A stretch of 32,088 nt of DNA from Candidatus Aenigmatarchaeota archaeon (GCA_023137195.1 JAGLPV010000014.1:1-32088); one strand, 5' to 3'; shown: positions 1 through 10,863, counted from the first letter of the stretch. The notes: a model not told the origin generated them from the letters alone. Program-made: numbers and translations.

Positions 1-13
1 GGTAGTGAACAAA

Positions 14-40
14 GGAATTTGCCCCGAAAGAGCAAATTCC
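14..40. repeat. Inverted repeat / hairpin GGAATTTGC-N9-GCAAATTCC
   Basis: Perfect 9-bp arms at 14-22 and 32-40. Confidence 0.6.
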
Positions 41-104
41 GCAGTGAGCACCGAAACACCTTGAAAAGTGCGGTAAATTACGTAAGCCCAGCAATTTTCA
101 TGGT

Positions 105-140
105 TTTTTTCGTTGTATTTTTTGCAAGGAAACGAAAAAA
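105..140. repeat. Inverted repeat TTTTTTCGTT-N16-AACGAAAAAA
   Basis: Perfect 10-bp arms at 105-114 and 131-140, upstream of the tRNA. Confidence 0.6.
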
Positions 141-214
141 CTCGTAAGCGTAAGGAACATATGACACAACCATCAATTATTTTAAAATGTTTTCTTTATT
201 ATATTTATTACATC

Positions 215-287
215 GCTCCTGTAGTGTAGTTGGTAATCATACAGGCCTCTCAAGCCTGTGACTTGGGTTCGAATCCCGGCAGGAGCA
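215..287 (+). tRNA. tRNA-Glu (anticodon CTC), no encoded CCA
   Basis: Acceptor GCTCCTG/CAGGAGC, anticodon stem CAGGC/GCCTG with loop CTCTCAA, T-loop GGTTCGAATCC, discriminator A; 73 nt. Confidence 0.95.
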
Positions 288-328
288 TAAACGAAACATC
301 TATATAAACTTCAATTCCAATTATTTCT

Positions 329-931
329 ATGTTCGGCATGATAAAAAAAATAGAAAAAGTAAAAATCAGCAACAGCATATACCACGAATTAAAAAACGAA
401 GCTGTCCGTGGAGAACAAAACAATATTGTAGTTTGCGGCGTTCTTCTGGGCGATATCGGCTACATTAATGTCGGCTTAAAGATGATATATCAGGCAAAAT
501 GCAGCCAAATTATAAATTACGAAACCCTTCAGTCAAACAAAGCACTAATAAGTCCCCTGAAAGTCAGAGAAGGTTTATTCTTCGGAAACTCCTATAACAT
601 TTATCTCCCAGACCCAAAAATAATCAACAAACAAAAGAATGCAATAGGCATCTATGCTTTTTTCCCCCGCAACCTAAAAAAACTGGAAGAGAACATAAAA
701 AAAAGATACAGGAATAAAGGAGGGAGTTTTAAATTCATGTTATTAACTTCATTTAAAGACGCAAATATTATTTCAAAAAAAGAAAAATCCGTAAAGGGAA
801 TTTCCGGGTTTTTGAAAACAAATGAAATAAATGAACTCCAGATATTAAAATCCCGCATACATTCAATGCAAATGAATATTGTGTGTTTGCAAAAAAATAT
901 GAATCCAGTCAGTGTTGAAATTGTTGTTTGA
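329..931 (+). CDS. Hypothetical protein, possibly a degenerate JAB/MPN-like fold
   Basis: 200-aa ORF directly after the tRNA. IVVCGVLLGD and IGIYAFFPRNLKKLEE resemble the GLLLG and G.YHSHP..PS..D regions of JAB domains but lack the metal ligands. Confidence 0.55.
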   Translation: MFGMIKKIEKVKISNSIYHELKNEAVRGEQNNIVVCGVLLGDIGYINVGLKMIYQAKCSQIINYETLQSNKALISPLKVREGLFFGNSYNIYLPDPKIINKQKNAIGIYAFFPRNLKKLEENIKKRYRNKGGSFKFMLLTSFKDANIISKKEKSVKGISGFLKTNEINELQILKSRIHSMQMNIVCLQKNMNPVSVEIVV

Positions 932-933
932 TA

Positions 934-1650
934 TTACATTAAAATTTTAATGTTGTTTTTTTCAATTGATTTTTTTATGTCATTTATTTTTTCTTGTGGT
1001 GGCGCAGTTAAGTCTTTAAAACGGGCTTTATGGGCATCATCCCATTTATCTTCCCCAAGGGAACTGTATGGTAGTAGTTCAATTAATTCCAGGTTCTTTA
1101 GCTGTTCGGCAAATTTTATCAATTGGTTGATGTCTTTTTCTGAATCTGTTTTTCCTGAAATCAAAACATACCTTAACCAGACTGGTTTTTTTGAGGCGAC
1201 ATATTTTATATTTTCTAAAATTAGTTTATTGGTCTTTCCTGTCAGAGCCAAATGCTCTTTTTCATCTATCTGCTTGACAGAGACTAAAAACAAATCAACT
1301 ACGGGCAGAAGGGCATCCAAAACTTTTTTTTGGGTGTAGAGGCATGTGTCTATTGCTGTGTGAATGTTTTTTTGTCTGCAAAGAGTAAGTAGTTCTCTTA
1401 CAAATTCCCATTGCATCGTGGGTTCGCCACCACTTATTGTAATGCCGCCGTTTTTGAGGTAAGGGATGCATTTGTCTATTTTTCTCATCAACTCTTCTGG
1501 TTCAATTTGTTTGCCTCCAAGAGGAGTTATTAAGTCAGAATTATGGCAGAAAACACATTTGAGGGGACATCCCTGCATAAAAACGACATACCTAATTCCA
1601 GGACCATCTAAAGTGCCAAATGACTGGATTGAATTGATTCTTCCCTTCAT
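934..1650 (-). CDS. pflA: Pyruvate formate-lyase activating enzyme-like radical SAM protein
   Basis: CPLKCVFCHN (CxxxCxxC), GGITISGGEPTMQ, FGTLDGPGIRYVVFMQGC; adjacent to pflB. Confidence 0.93.
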   Translation of the reverse strand: MKGRINSIQSFGTLDGPGIRYVVFMQGCPLKCVFCHNSDLITPLGGKQIEPEELMRKIDKCIPYLKNGGITISGGEPTMQWEFVRELLTLCRQKNIHTAIDTCLYTQKKVLDALLPVVDLFLVSVKQIDEKEHLALTGKTNKLILENIKYVASKKPVWLRYVLISGKTDSEKDINQLIKFAEQLKNLELIELLPYSSLGEDKWDDAHKARFKDLTAPPQEKINDIKKSIEKNNIKILM

Positions 1651-1667
1651 TTAATTACCTCTGTTAA

Positions 1668-3902
1668 TTATATGGTATTGTGGAATGTTCTGGCAATGAC
1701 TTCTTTTTGCTGTTCCTTGTTCAGCCTGTCAAAATTTACGGCATAGCCGGAAACTCTTATTGTAAGGGAAGGATATTTTCCCGGGTTGTTCATTGCGTCG
1801 ATTAGTAGTTCCCTGTCAAGTACGTTTACATTTAGGTGATGGGCATTTTTTAGGAAATAGCCTTCAATCAGGTTCATTAAGTTTGTTGATTTGCTCTCTG
1901 GTGTTTTTCCAAGGACGCTCGGGACAATTGAAAAAGTGTTGGATATCCCGTCCATGCATGAAGAGTAAGGGATTTTTGCGACGCTGTTTAACGAGGCAAT
2001 TGCTCCTTCTTTATCCCTGCCGTGCATCGGGTTTGCACCCGGAGCGAAAGGCTCTCCTTTTTTCCTTCCGTCAGGGGTGGTTCCTGTCTTTTTGCCGTAA
2101 ACCACATTTGAAGTTATTGTCAGGATTGAGAGCGTGTGCTCTGCATCCCTGTAAGCAGGGTATTTTTTCAGGAAATTTATGAAGGAGGTCACCCCTTCTA
2201 TTGCAATGTGATCTACCTCTGAATCATCATTTCCAAATTTCGGGAAAGTCCCTTTTATTTTGAAGTCAACTGTAATGCCTTCCTTGTTTCTTACAGGCAT
2301 GACTTTTGCGTATTTTATTGCAGATAAAGAGTCTGCAATCACACTTAATCCTGCCAGACCAAATGCCATTTTTCTTTTTACGTAGGTGTCATGCAAAGCC
2401 ATCTGTGACCTTTCGTAGCTGTATTTGTCGTGCATAAAATGGATTATGTTCATTGTGCTTACGTATTGCTCTGAAAGCCAGTTAGAGTAAAACATGAATT
2501 TTTCTTTTATTTCATCATAATCCAGATATTTTCCCTTTGGTATCGGTTGTATGGGGGCTATCTGTTCGCCTGAAATTTCATCCCTTCCGCCGTTTATTGC
2601 CAGGAGGAGAAGTTTTGCTCCGTTGCATCTTGCCCCGAAAAACTGCATGTCTTTGCCGACCCGCATTGCGCTGACACAACAGGATATTGCATAATCATCA
2701 CTGAATAAAGATTTCATCAAATCGTCATTTTCATATTGGATGGAGCTTGTATTGATGCTTGTCTGACAGCAATATTTTTTGAAGCTTTCCGGGAGTTGAG
2801 CGCTCCATAGAACTGTTATGTTTGGTTCAGGGGCAGGACCAAGATTGGTCAAAGTATGAAGGAGTCTAAATGAAGTTTTATTGACAAGTGGTTTTGAACT
2901 CATCCCTCCTATGGCACAAGTGACCCAGGTCGGCTGACCGGCAAAGAGGGCATCGTAGTCAGGATGTCTCAAGTGCCTTACAAAACGCATCTTCAGGACA
3001 AGATGGTCGATTAATTCCTGGGCTTGTTTTTCAGTCAAGACTTTGTTTTTCAAGTCCCGCTCTATGTAAATGTCGAAAAAAGAATCAACCCTTCCAAAGG
3101 ACATTGCCGCACCGTCCTGTTCTTTGATTGCGGCAAGGTAAGCGAACCAAGTCCATTGGATTGCCTCTTTTGCATTTTGTGCAGGTTTGCTTATATCAAA
3201 TCCATATTTTTCAGCCATTTGGATTATTTCTTTTAATGCCAGACTCTGTTCAAATACTTCTTCCCTTAACTGAATTTTGTCCAGGGGAATTTTTTCATAA
3301 TCCTTTTGTTTTTCTTCTATCAGCCAGTCTATCCCGTAAAGAGCAACTCGCCTGTAATCGCCGATTATTCTTCCGCGCCCGTAATTGTCCGGGAGTCCTG
3401 TGATTAACCCGGCGCGTCTTAACTGTTTTATTTTTGGAGAATATGTAGAAAAGACACCGTCATTATGCGTCTTGCAATAACTGAATATTTTTTTTACCTC
3501 TGCGTCAAGTGTGTAGCCATGTGCTTCGCAGGCTTTCTGGGTGGATTTTATACCTCCTTTTGGTTTTATTCCCATTTTCAGGGGTTTGTCTGTCTGGTAT
3601 CCTACAATGACTTCCAGATTTTTGTCGACATATCCCGGTTCATGGGATGTTATGGTAGAGGGGGTTTTTGTGTCTACATCATAGACACCGCCTTTTTTTG
3701 CTTCTTCTGCCAGAAGCTTTTTTTTCTTTGAAAAGAGGTTTGTTGTTTTGTCTGTTGGCTCTTCGAGAAACGATTCGTCTCCGTCGTAAAAAGAGTAATT
3801 CTTTTGAATAAAATCCCGTACATCAATGGTTTTGGTCCATCTTCCCTTGTTAAAACCAGTCCAGCTTTTTTCTTCTATTAATTTTTTATCATCCATTGTC
3901 AA
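1668..3902 (-). CDS. pflB: Formate C-acetyltransferase (pyruvate formate-lyase), glycyl radical enzyme
   Basis: Cys-Cys active site ([23 protein letters not shown]) and C-terminal glycyl-radical motif ([12 protein letters not shown]); SD-like aaggaggt upstream on the minus strand. Confidence 0.96.
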   Translation of the reverse strand: MTMDDKKLIEEKSWTGFNKGRWTKTIDVRDFIQKNYSFYDGDESFLEEPTDKTTNLFSKKKKLLAEEAKKGGVYDVDTKTPSTITSHEPGYVDKNLEVIVGYQTDKPLKMGIKPKGGIKSTQKACEAHGYTLDAEVKKIFSYCKTHNDGVFSTYSPKIKQLRRAGLITGLPDNYGRGRIIGDYRRVALYGIDWLIEEKQKDYEKIPLDKIQLREEVFEQSLALKEIIQMAEKYGFDISKPAQNAKEAIQWTWFAYLAAIKEQDGAAMSFGRVDSFFDIYIERDLKNKVLTEKQAQELIDHLVLKMRFVRHLRHPDYDALFAGQPTWVTCAIGGMSSKPLVNKTSFRLLHTLTNLGPAPEPNITVLWSAQLPESFKKYCCQTSINTSSIQYENDDLMKSLFSDDYAISCCVSAMRVGKDMQFFGARCNGAKLLLLAINGGRDEISGEQIAPIQPIPKGKYLDYDEIKEKFMFYSNWLSEQYVSTMNIIHFMHDKYSYERSQMALHDTYVKRKMAFGLAGLSVIADSLSAIKYAKVMPVRNKEGITVDFKIKGTFPKFGNDDSEVDHIAIEGVTSFINFLKKYPAYRDAEHTLSILTITSNVVYGKKTGTTPDGRKKGEPFAPGANPMHGRDKEGAIASLNSVAKIPYSSCMDGISNTFSIVPSVLGKTPESKSTNLMNLIEGYFLKNAHHLNVNVLDRELLIDAMNNPGKYPSLTIRVSGYAVNFDRLNKEQQKEVIARTFHNTI

Positions 3903-4308
3903 CTTACCTCCTTAATTAGAATGCGCGGAACAATTATATAAATGTATAGGCGGGTGTGGTTGTTGGATAAGACTTATTGAAGAAAGCTGTTTTTGTTCGC
4001 TTTTTATCTTATAACATCATATGACCGAAAAACAAATTGGTTAATGGTCATAAGGTTCAATTGAGTTTATGTTTTCCAAAAAATGGTTTTTAGTCTTACG
4101 AACATGTACAGGATATTCAATTGAAGAAATAATGTTTGTGGTGCTATTGCACAAGTTTCGATCAAATGGCTTGCTGATCTTGTTTAACGATTTATAGCGG
4201 GCTTGTTAAAAACAGCAAAATTTATATAATGTTCAATAATTATGCAGTAATATCGATATTTGTGAAAAAATCACAAAGTATATAAGTGTGTGTGCTATAG
4301 ACGATAGT

Positions 4309-5565
4309 ATGCTAATAGAATTAAAAGTTAAAAATTTTATGTCCTTTAAAGAAGAAACAATTTTTTCTATGGAACGAAGTAGTATTGACAAAGATAAATT
4401 AATTAATAACTTTACTAAAATCAATGAATTAAATATCCTTAAAAGTTCGATAATTTTAGGAGCAAATGCTTCTGGAAAATCTAATTTATTGTTAGCACTT
4501 GATTTTATTAAATGGTTGTTAAAAAGCTCAAGAACATTTGAAAAAAAACAGAAAATAAAATATTTTCCATTTAAACTAGATTCAAATTATAGAGAAGAGA
4601 AACCTATTTCTTTTCAAATTAAATTTATTTCTAATAATAATATTTATGCTTATGACATCAGTTTGCGTAAAAATATTAAAAAAACATCAGAATATGGATT
4701 TAAAATAATCTCTGAAAAATTAGAAAAAAATAATGTTTTAATTTATAATAGGAGAGAGAAAAATAAGTTTGAATTTAATCCTTCTGTTTCTGATGAAACA
4801 AGAATCACTTCAACAATTCTATATGAAAATGCTTTATTATTAAGTACTTCGGCAATAAAAAAAACAGAAAAATCATTAGAAGAAGCATACCAATGGTTTG
4901 ATGAAATTTTAGAAGTTAATATGGGCGGATTACTTAGTAAAGAAGCAACAATTGATAATTATAACAAGAATCCTAAATTCAAAACCTATTTAATGAATTA
5001 TTTAAAAAAAGCAGATTTGGGAAATATTACGGACTTAAAAATAAAAAAAAGAAAATTTACATTCCCAAAAGATCTTCCAGAAGACATAATACAAGAGTTT
5101 TTGAAAGAAAACAAATACATTATAGAAACATATCATTTAGATGAAAAAAAAGAAAATATTAAGTTTGATTTTGATATGGAAGAATCAAATGGAACAAAGA
5201 AATTCACATACTTACTAGGATATATTTATAACTTAATCAACCAGAACAAAGTATTAATTATTGATGAATTAGAAAATGGATTGCATCCAGAATTGTTAAA
5301 GCTGATTTTCCAAATAATACATAAAACTGATTGCAAAGCGCAATTAATTTCAACAACTCACTCTTATTCTTTATTACAATATGTAAATTCAGATAATGAT
5401 GAGGTTTTTAGAAGAGATCAAATTTGGTTTGCCAGAAAAAAGAAGGATATGTCAACTCAATTATATTCTTTAGTAAATATAGGCGGTATAAGAAAAGATT
5501 TGAGAATTTGGAAAGCCTATTTTGAGGGCAGATTAGAAGCATTTCCAAATATAAAATTTGAATAA
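4309..5565 (+). CDS. AAA family ATPase (AbiLi/RloA-like, OLD-type ABC ATPase)
   Basis: Walker A LGANASGKSN, Walker B VLIIDELENGLHPEL, QLISTTHS. The ORF opens at 4288 but MLIELKVKNFMSF at 4309 is the typical N-terminus. Confidence 0.88.
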   Translation: MLIELKVKNFMSFKEETIFSMERSSIDKDKLINNFTKINELNILKSSIILGANASGKSNLLLALDFIKWLLKSSRTFEKKQKIKYFPFKLDSNYREEKPISFQIKFISNNNIYAYDISLRKNIKKTSEYGFKIISEKLEKNNVLIYNRREKNKFEFNPSVSDETRITSTILYENALLLSTSAIKKTEKSLEEAYQWFDEILEVNMGGLLSKEATIDNYNKNPKFKTYLMNYLKKADLGNITDLKIKKRKFTFPKDLPEDIIQEFLKENKYIIETYHLDEKKENIKFDFDMEESNGTKKFTYLLGYIYNLINQNKVLIIDELENGLHPELLKLIFQIIHKTDCKAQLISTTHSYSLLQYVNSDNDEVFRRDQIWFARKKKDMSTQLYSLVNIGGIRKDLRIWKAYFEGRLEAFPNIKFE

Positions 5566-5566
5566 A

Positions 5567-6298
5567 ATGGCAAGAGATGAATCTGAAGTTATTCATATAG
5601 GGAGTGAGAAACCAAAAAAAGAAGTAGGCGGTGTGCTTGACTCAGAAAAAACTCTTTTTCATGGAATAAAGATGTTCTTATTTTGTGAGGGAAAAACAGA
5701 ATATAATTATTTTAAAGGGTTTGAAATAAATCAAGGCAATTCTAGATTAGAAATTATACCTCGTTTTCCAATTAATAACGAATGCGGTATTGAAAAACTA
5801 GTTGAACAGGTGTTGTCCTCTAAAGCAGAGGGAAAAGTAATTGTTAAATCCGATGAAAGTAAAATCATTCATGAAGTGAAAGATGGCGATGAATTTAATA
5901 TAATTTTTGATTGTGAAAAAAATTTTAATATGAATAAGAATGGTAAATCAAAAATGGATGAAGCAAAAGAACTACTTGGTGACGACAATACTTTATTTTT
6001 GTCAAATCACAATTTTGAAGTTTGGATATTGTGTCATTTCAAAAAACCTAATCGTTCTTGTAAATCAACGAACCTAATAAAACAAATACTAAAAGAAAGC
6101 AAGTGGGAAAAATATAAAAAAAATGATAAAGAGCTTTTTGATAAATTAAAGGATAAATTAGATTTAGCAATCCATAATGCAAATGAATTAATTGAAGAAA
6201 GAAAAAACGCAGGAATCAAAATCCATTCTATAAAGAGCAATCCTGTTACAGAAATAGGTATTTTGATTAAAAATATTAATTCTCAATTAATTGATTAA
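5567..6298 (+). CDS. RloB-like protein (AbiLii/RloB, TOPRIM-like)
   Basis: FLFCEGKTEYNYF, NIIFDCEKN, LSNHNFEVWILCHF, SNPVTEIGILI; starts 1 nt after the ATPase stop. Confidence 0.85.
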   Translation: MARDESEVIHIGSEKPKKEVGGVLDSEKTLFHGIKMFLFCEGKTEYNYFKGFEINQGNSRLEIIPRFPINNECGIEKLVEQVLSSKAEGKVIVKSDESKIIHEVKDGDEFNIIFDCEKNFNMNKNGKSKMDEAKELLGDDNTLFLSNHNFEVWILCHFKKPNRSCKSTNLIKQILKESKWEKYKKNDKELFDKLKDKLDLAIHNANELIEERKNAGIKIHSIKSNPVTEIGILIKNINSQLID

Positions 6299-6347
6299 CT
6301 CAACTTTTGAAATTTGCTATGCAAAACAGAGGAATTAACAATAAACA

Positions 6348-6363
6348 TACTCTTTTCTGAGTA
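6348..6363. promoter_or_regulatory. Inverted repeat TACTC-N6-GAGTA upstream of the HTH-RibK promoter
   Basis: Perfect 5-bp arms about 10 bp upstream of TATA-like ATTTAAATAT (6373-6382); start codon at 6401. Confidence 0.45.
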
Positions 6364-6400
6364 GCATAACATATTTAAATATATTGATTAATATTCTTGT

Positions 6401-7517
<1,117 letters not shown>

Positions 7518-7522
7518 AAAAT

Positions 7523-7942
7523 ATGAATGAAAAAAAAATAAGAATAGGTATTGTCGCTGCGGAATTTAACTTTGACCTAACGCAGGCAATGATAAAACTT
7601 GCAGAGGAACACGCAAAGTTCCTGAACGCGGAGGTTGTAGATATTATCTTGGTACCGGGGTGTTTTGAGATACCATTTGCATGTGCAAATACCATAAAAA
7701 GAAAAGATATTGATGCACTCGTTGCACTTGGCTCTGTTATTGAAGGGGCGACAAGCCATGATGAGATTGTAGCACAGCATTCGGCAAGAAAAATAATGGA
7801 CATTGCTCTTGAATACAACAAACCAATTGGATTCGGCATAACTGGACCAGGCATGAGCAGACTTGAAGGACACCAGAGAATCAAGAATGCCAAGAATGCA
7901 GTTGAATCTGCTGTAAAACTTGCAAGACGGTTTAATAAATGA
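7523..7942 (+). CDS. ribH: 6,7-dimethyl-8-ribityllumazine synthase
   Basis: [35 protein letters not shown]; start may be GTG 7514 or ATG 7523. Confidence 0.95.
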   Translation: MNEKKIRIGIVAAEFNFDLTQAMIKLAEEHAKFLNAEVVDIILVPGCFEIPFACANTIKRKDIDALVALGSVIEGATSHDEIVAQHSARKIMDIALEYNKPIGFGITGPGMSRLEGHQRIKNAKNAVESAVKLARRFNK

Positions 7943-9162
7943 GCATAATATCTATGGCTGAATTTGAGTTTGCAAGTATCAAAAAGGCAATTGAAGACAT
8001 CCAAAAGGGCAAAATAATTATAGTTGCGGATGACGAGAATAGGGAAAACGAAGGAGATCTTATCTGCGCTGCCGAAAAAGTTAGTCCTAAAATCATTAAT
8101 TTCATGGCAAAATATGGCAGGGGGCTTATCTGTACGCCTATGGAAAAAGAACGCCTTGAAGAGATTGAGATTCCGCAGATGGTTGTAAATAATACAGATA
8201 AGCACGAGACTGCGTTCACTGTTTCCATTGATGCAAAAAAGGAGACTACAACCGGCATTTCTGCATATGACAGGGCGGCAACTATTCTAAAAGCAATTGA
8301 TTCGCAAACCAAACCATCTGATTTTTCAAGACCAGGACATGTATTTCCATTAAAAGCAGTGCCTGGCGGTGTACTGGTAAGAGCAGGGCATACTGAAGCG
8401 GCTGTTGATTTTGCCCGGCTGGCAGGGTTGTATCCGGCTGGTGTAATCTGCGAGATAATGAAAGATGACGGGACTATGGCAAGAGTACCACAGTTGTTTG
8501 AATTTTCCAAAAAGCATAATATTTCTATTGTTACAATTGAAGATTTGATAAAGTACAGGGGAATAAATGAGAAACTTATTGAGCGTATCTCTGATGTGAA
8601 TCTGCCTACAAAATACGGTAGTTTTAGGGCTGTCTCTTATCAATCAAAAATTGACAGGCTGTGTCATGTTGCTCTTGTGAAAGGAAGTGTTAAATCAAAA
8701 GAAACTGTGCTGGTCAGGGTTCATTCAGAATGTCTTACGGGAGATGTTTTTGGGTCGCTCCGTTGTGATTGTGGAGACCAGCTTAGAGAATCCATGAAAA
8801 TGGTTAATGATGAAGGTATTGGTGTGGTGTTGTACATGCGTCAGGAAGGTAGAGGTATTGGGCTTTCAAACAAAATGAGAGCTTATGAATTGCAGGATAA
8901 TGGGCTTGATACGGTCGAAGCAAACGAGAAGCTCGGTTTTGACGCTGATTTGCGTGATTATGGTATCGGCGCGCAGATTCTTTCAGATTTAGGATTAAAG
9001 AAGATTAAGCTTATTACAAACAATCCAAGAAAGATCACAGGGCTTTCCGGTTACGGGCTTGAAATTATAGAAACAATTCCTATTCAAATAAAGCCAAACA
9101 AGAACAATAAAAAGTACCTGATGACCAAGCAAAAAAAACTTGGTCATAGATTAGGATTATAA
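7939..9162 (+). CDS. ribBA: Bifunctional DHBP synthase / GTP cyclohydrolase II
   Basis: RibB motifs ([30 protein letters not shown]) and GCH-II motifs ([33 protein letters not shown]). Start could be 7954. Confidence 0.95.
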   Translation: MSIISMAEFEFASIKKAIEDIQKGKIIIVADDENRENEGDLICAAEKVSPKIINFMAKYGRGLICTPMEKERLEEIEIPQMVVNNTDKHETAFTVSIDAKKETTTGISAYDRAATILKAIDSQTKPSDFSRPGHVFPLKAVPGGVLVRAGHTEAAVDFARLAGLYPAGVICEIMKDDGTMARVPQLFEFSKKHNISIVTIEDLIKYRGINEKLIERISDVNLPTKYGSFRAVSYQSKIDRLCHVALVKGSVKSKETVLVRVHSECLTGDVFGSLRCDCGDQLRESMKMVNDEGIGVVLYMRQEGRGIGLSNKMRAYELQDNGLDTVEANEKLGFDADLRDYGIGAQILSDLGLKKIKLITNNPRKITGLSGYGLEIIETIPIQIKPNKNNKKYLMTKQKKLGHRLGL

Positions 9163-9164
9163 TT

Positions 9165-10205
9165 ATGAGGCATATTTTTAGCGGACCATTATTTCTCGGG
9201 AAGAATCTTGAATTTGTTGAAGATGGTTTTGTTGTTGTTGAAGATGGCATGATTGTTGATTGTGGCAGAGGCAGGAAAAACAAGGCAAAGAGACATTCTA
9301 TTATACCTGCATTCATCAATGCACATACTCATATTGGAGATTATTTTCTGCGGGAGAAGTTTACTGGTATGCCTCTTGATAAAGTCTGCGGGAAAGATGG
9401 GCTGAAAAATAAATATTTGAATTCGACGGGCGATGATGTTGTGATTGAAGGGATGAAGTCTGCAATCATTGAAATGATGCGTACCGGGACATGTTGTTTT
9501 TCTGATTTTCGTGAAGGTGGGATTAAAGGCATTAAATTACTTAGGAAAGCACTTTCTAATCATGATGGCATAAGTGCTAAAATATATGGAAGACCAGATA
9601 ATCCTGATGAAGCGTTTCTGGGTGAATGTGATGGCTATGGTGCAAGAAGTATTAGAGCAGAAAAAATAAAGAGGAAAAAAGGAAAATCTATCGGGATTCA
9701 TGTATGCGAAACAAAGAGTGGTGAGTTAAAAGAAGCAATGGGCTTCGACCCGAATTTTCTTGTGCATATGAATTGTGCAGGAAAGGAAGAGATAAGTAAA
9801 GTCGCAGGCATGGATATTCCTGTTGTTGTCTGCCCGCGTTCCAATGCATATTTTGGTCTGAAATTGCCGGATATACCATTGATGCTTGAAGAAGGGATTT
9901 TGGTTTGCATAGGGACAGATAATGCAATGACTAATAGTTTGAGCATGATTTCTGAGATGGAATTTGTGTTCAGGTGGTTTATGGATAAAGTAGATGCTAT
10001 AGACATCTTAAAGATGGCAACAGTTAACCCGGCAAAAGTTTTTGGATGGAATTGTGGGTTTATAGAAAAAGGAGCTGATGCAAATCTCCTTCTTTTGGAT
10101 GAGTCTTTTTTGAAGACGCCAAATCCTTATGCAACTGTGGTTTTGAGGCTTTCGGCGCAAAAGATGGAAATTATGTTGGAGGGTAAATATGCATGTAATT
10201 GTTAA
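9165..10205 (+). CDS. Metal-dependent amidohydrolase (SAH/chlorohydrolase/cytosine-deaminase-like)
   Basis: PAFINAHTHIGD (HxH), GIHVCE, LVHMN, CIGTDNA, and terminal KGADANLLLLD; all canonical metal ligands present. Confidence 0.9.
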   Translation: MRHIFSGPLFLGKNLEFVEDGFVVVEDGMIVDCGRGRKNKAKRHSIIPAFINAHTHIGDYFLREKFTGMPLDKVCGKDGLKNKYLNSTGDDVVIEGMKSAIIEMMRTGTCCFSDFREGGIKGIKLLRKALSNHDGISAKIYGRPDNPDEAFLGECDGYGARSIRAEKIKRKKGKSIGIHVCETKSGELKEAMGFDPNFLVHMNCAGKEEISKVAGMDIPVVVCPRSNAYFGLKLPDIPLMLEEGILVCIGTDNAMTNSLSMISEMEFVFRWFMDKVDAIDILKMATVNPAKVFGWNCGFIEKGADANLLLLDESFLKTPNPYATVVLRLSAQKMEIMLEGKYACNC

Positions 10206-10773
10206 TTGCGCAATGAGCCTTGACGGTAGGATAGAAGGGAAGTTTTCAAATGACAAGGACTGGAAAAGAGTCTATGAACTCAGGGCAGAATGCGATGCTG
10301 TAATGGTTGGAATAAATACTATTTTGAAGGATAATTCCGGACTTACTTCTCACGGAGTAGGCAAAAATCCTCTGATTGTTGTTGTTGACAGCAAATGCAG
10401 AATACCGTCCGATGCACGTGTGTTTGAAGGTAATGTTGTTGTTGGTGTCTGCGAAGGAGTAAAGACGGATGCTGTTTGGAATAAGGCAAAAGTGATTGCA
10501 TGTGGAAAAAAACAGGTTGATTTGAAAGTACTTGTTGAGGAGCTCGCTTTAATGGGTGTTGAGAAATTGATGGTTGAGGGAGGAGGCATGTTGATTGCTT
10601 CAATGTTGGATTTGGGGCTTGTCGATCAGGTAAATGTTGCTGTTGCTCCGGTGATATTGGGCAGAGGAATTAAGTTGGTTGAGGACGAATTGAAATTGCC
10701 GGTTAATCTTAAATTGAAAGATATCCTGGAGCTTGATGAAATTGTTGTTTTGGAATATGTTGTTTTGAAATGA
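10189..10773 (+). CDS. arfC: 2,5-diamino-6-ribosylamino-pyrimidinone 5'-phosphate reductase (RibD C-terminal / ArfC-like)
   Basis: VNCAMSLDGRIE, DAVMVGINTILKDN, LMVEGGGMLIASMLDLGLVDQ; overlaps the amidohydrolase by 17 nt. Confidence 0.9.
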   Translation: MHVIVNCAMSLDGRIEGKFSNDKDWKRVYELRAECDAVMVGINTILKDNSGLTSHGVGKNPLIVVVDSKCRIPSDARVFEGNVVVGVCEGVKTDAVWNKAKVIACGKKQVDLKVLVEELALMGVEKLMVEGGGMLIASMLDLGLVDQVNVAVAPVILGRGIKLVEDELKLPVNLKLKDILELDEIVVLEYVVLK

Positions 10774-10841
10774 TTGTACCACACGATAAACTGTGGGGCG
10801 TTTATGTTTTTCCCGGCAAAAAACAAAACATTTAAATAATT

Positions 10842-10863
10842 ATTATGCATTATAATGCATAAT
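10842..10863. promoter_or_regulatory. 22-bp perfect palindrome ATTATGCATTATAATGCATAAT, putative autoregulatory operator
   Basis: Lies between TATA-like TTTAAATAAT (10831-10840) and the ATG at 10862, overlapping the start codon. Confidence 0.65.

Noticed and set aside
1793-3731. Plus-strand ORFs opposite pflB (129, 70, 91 and 88 aa)
   Set aside because: Antisense shadows of a strongly supported CDS; low-complexity compositions, no recognisable motifs.
10779-10796. CCACA...TGTGG stem after arfC as a terminator
   Set aside because: Only 5 bp with an 8-nt loop; too weak to call.
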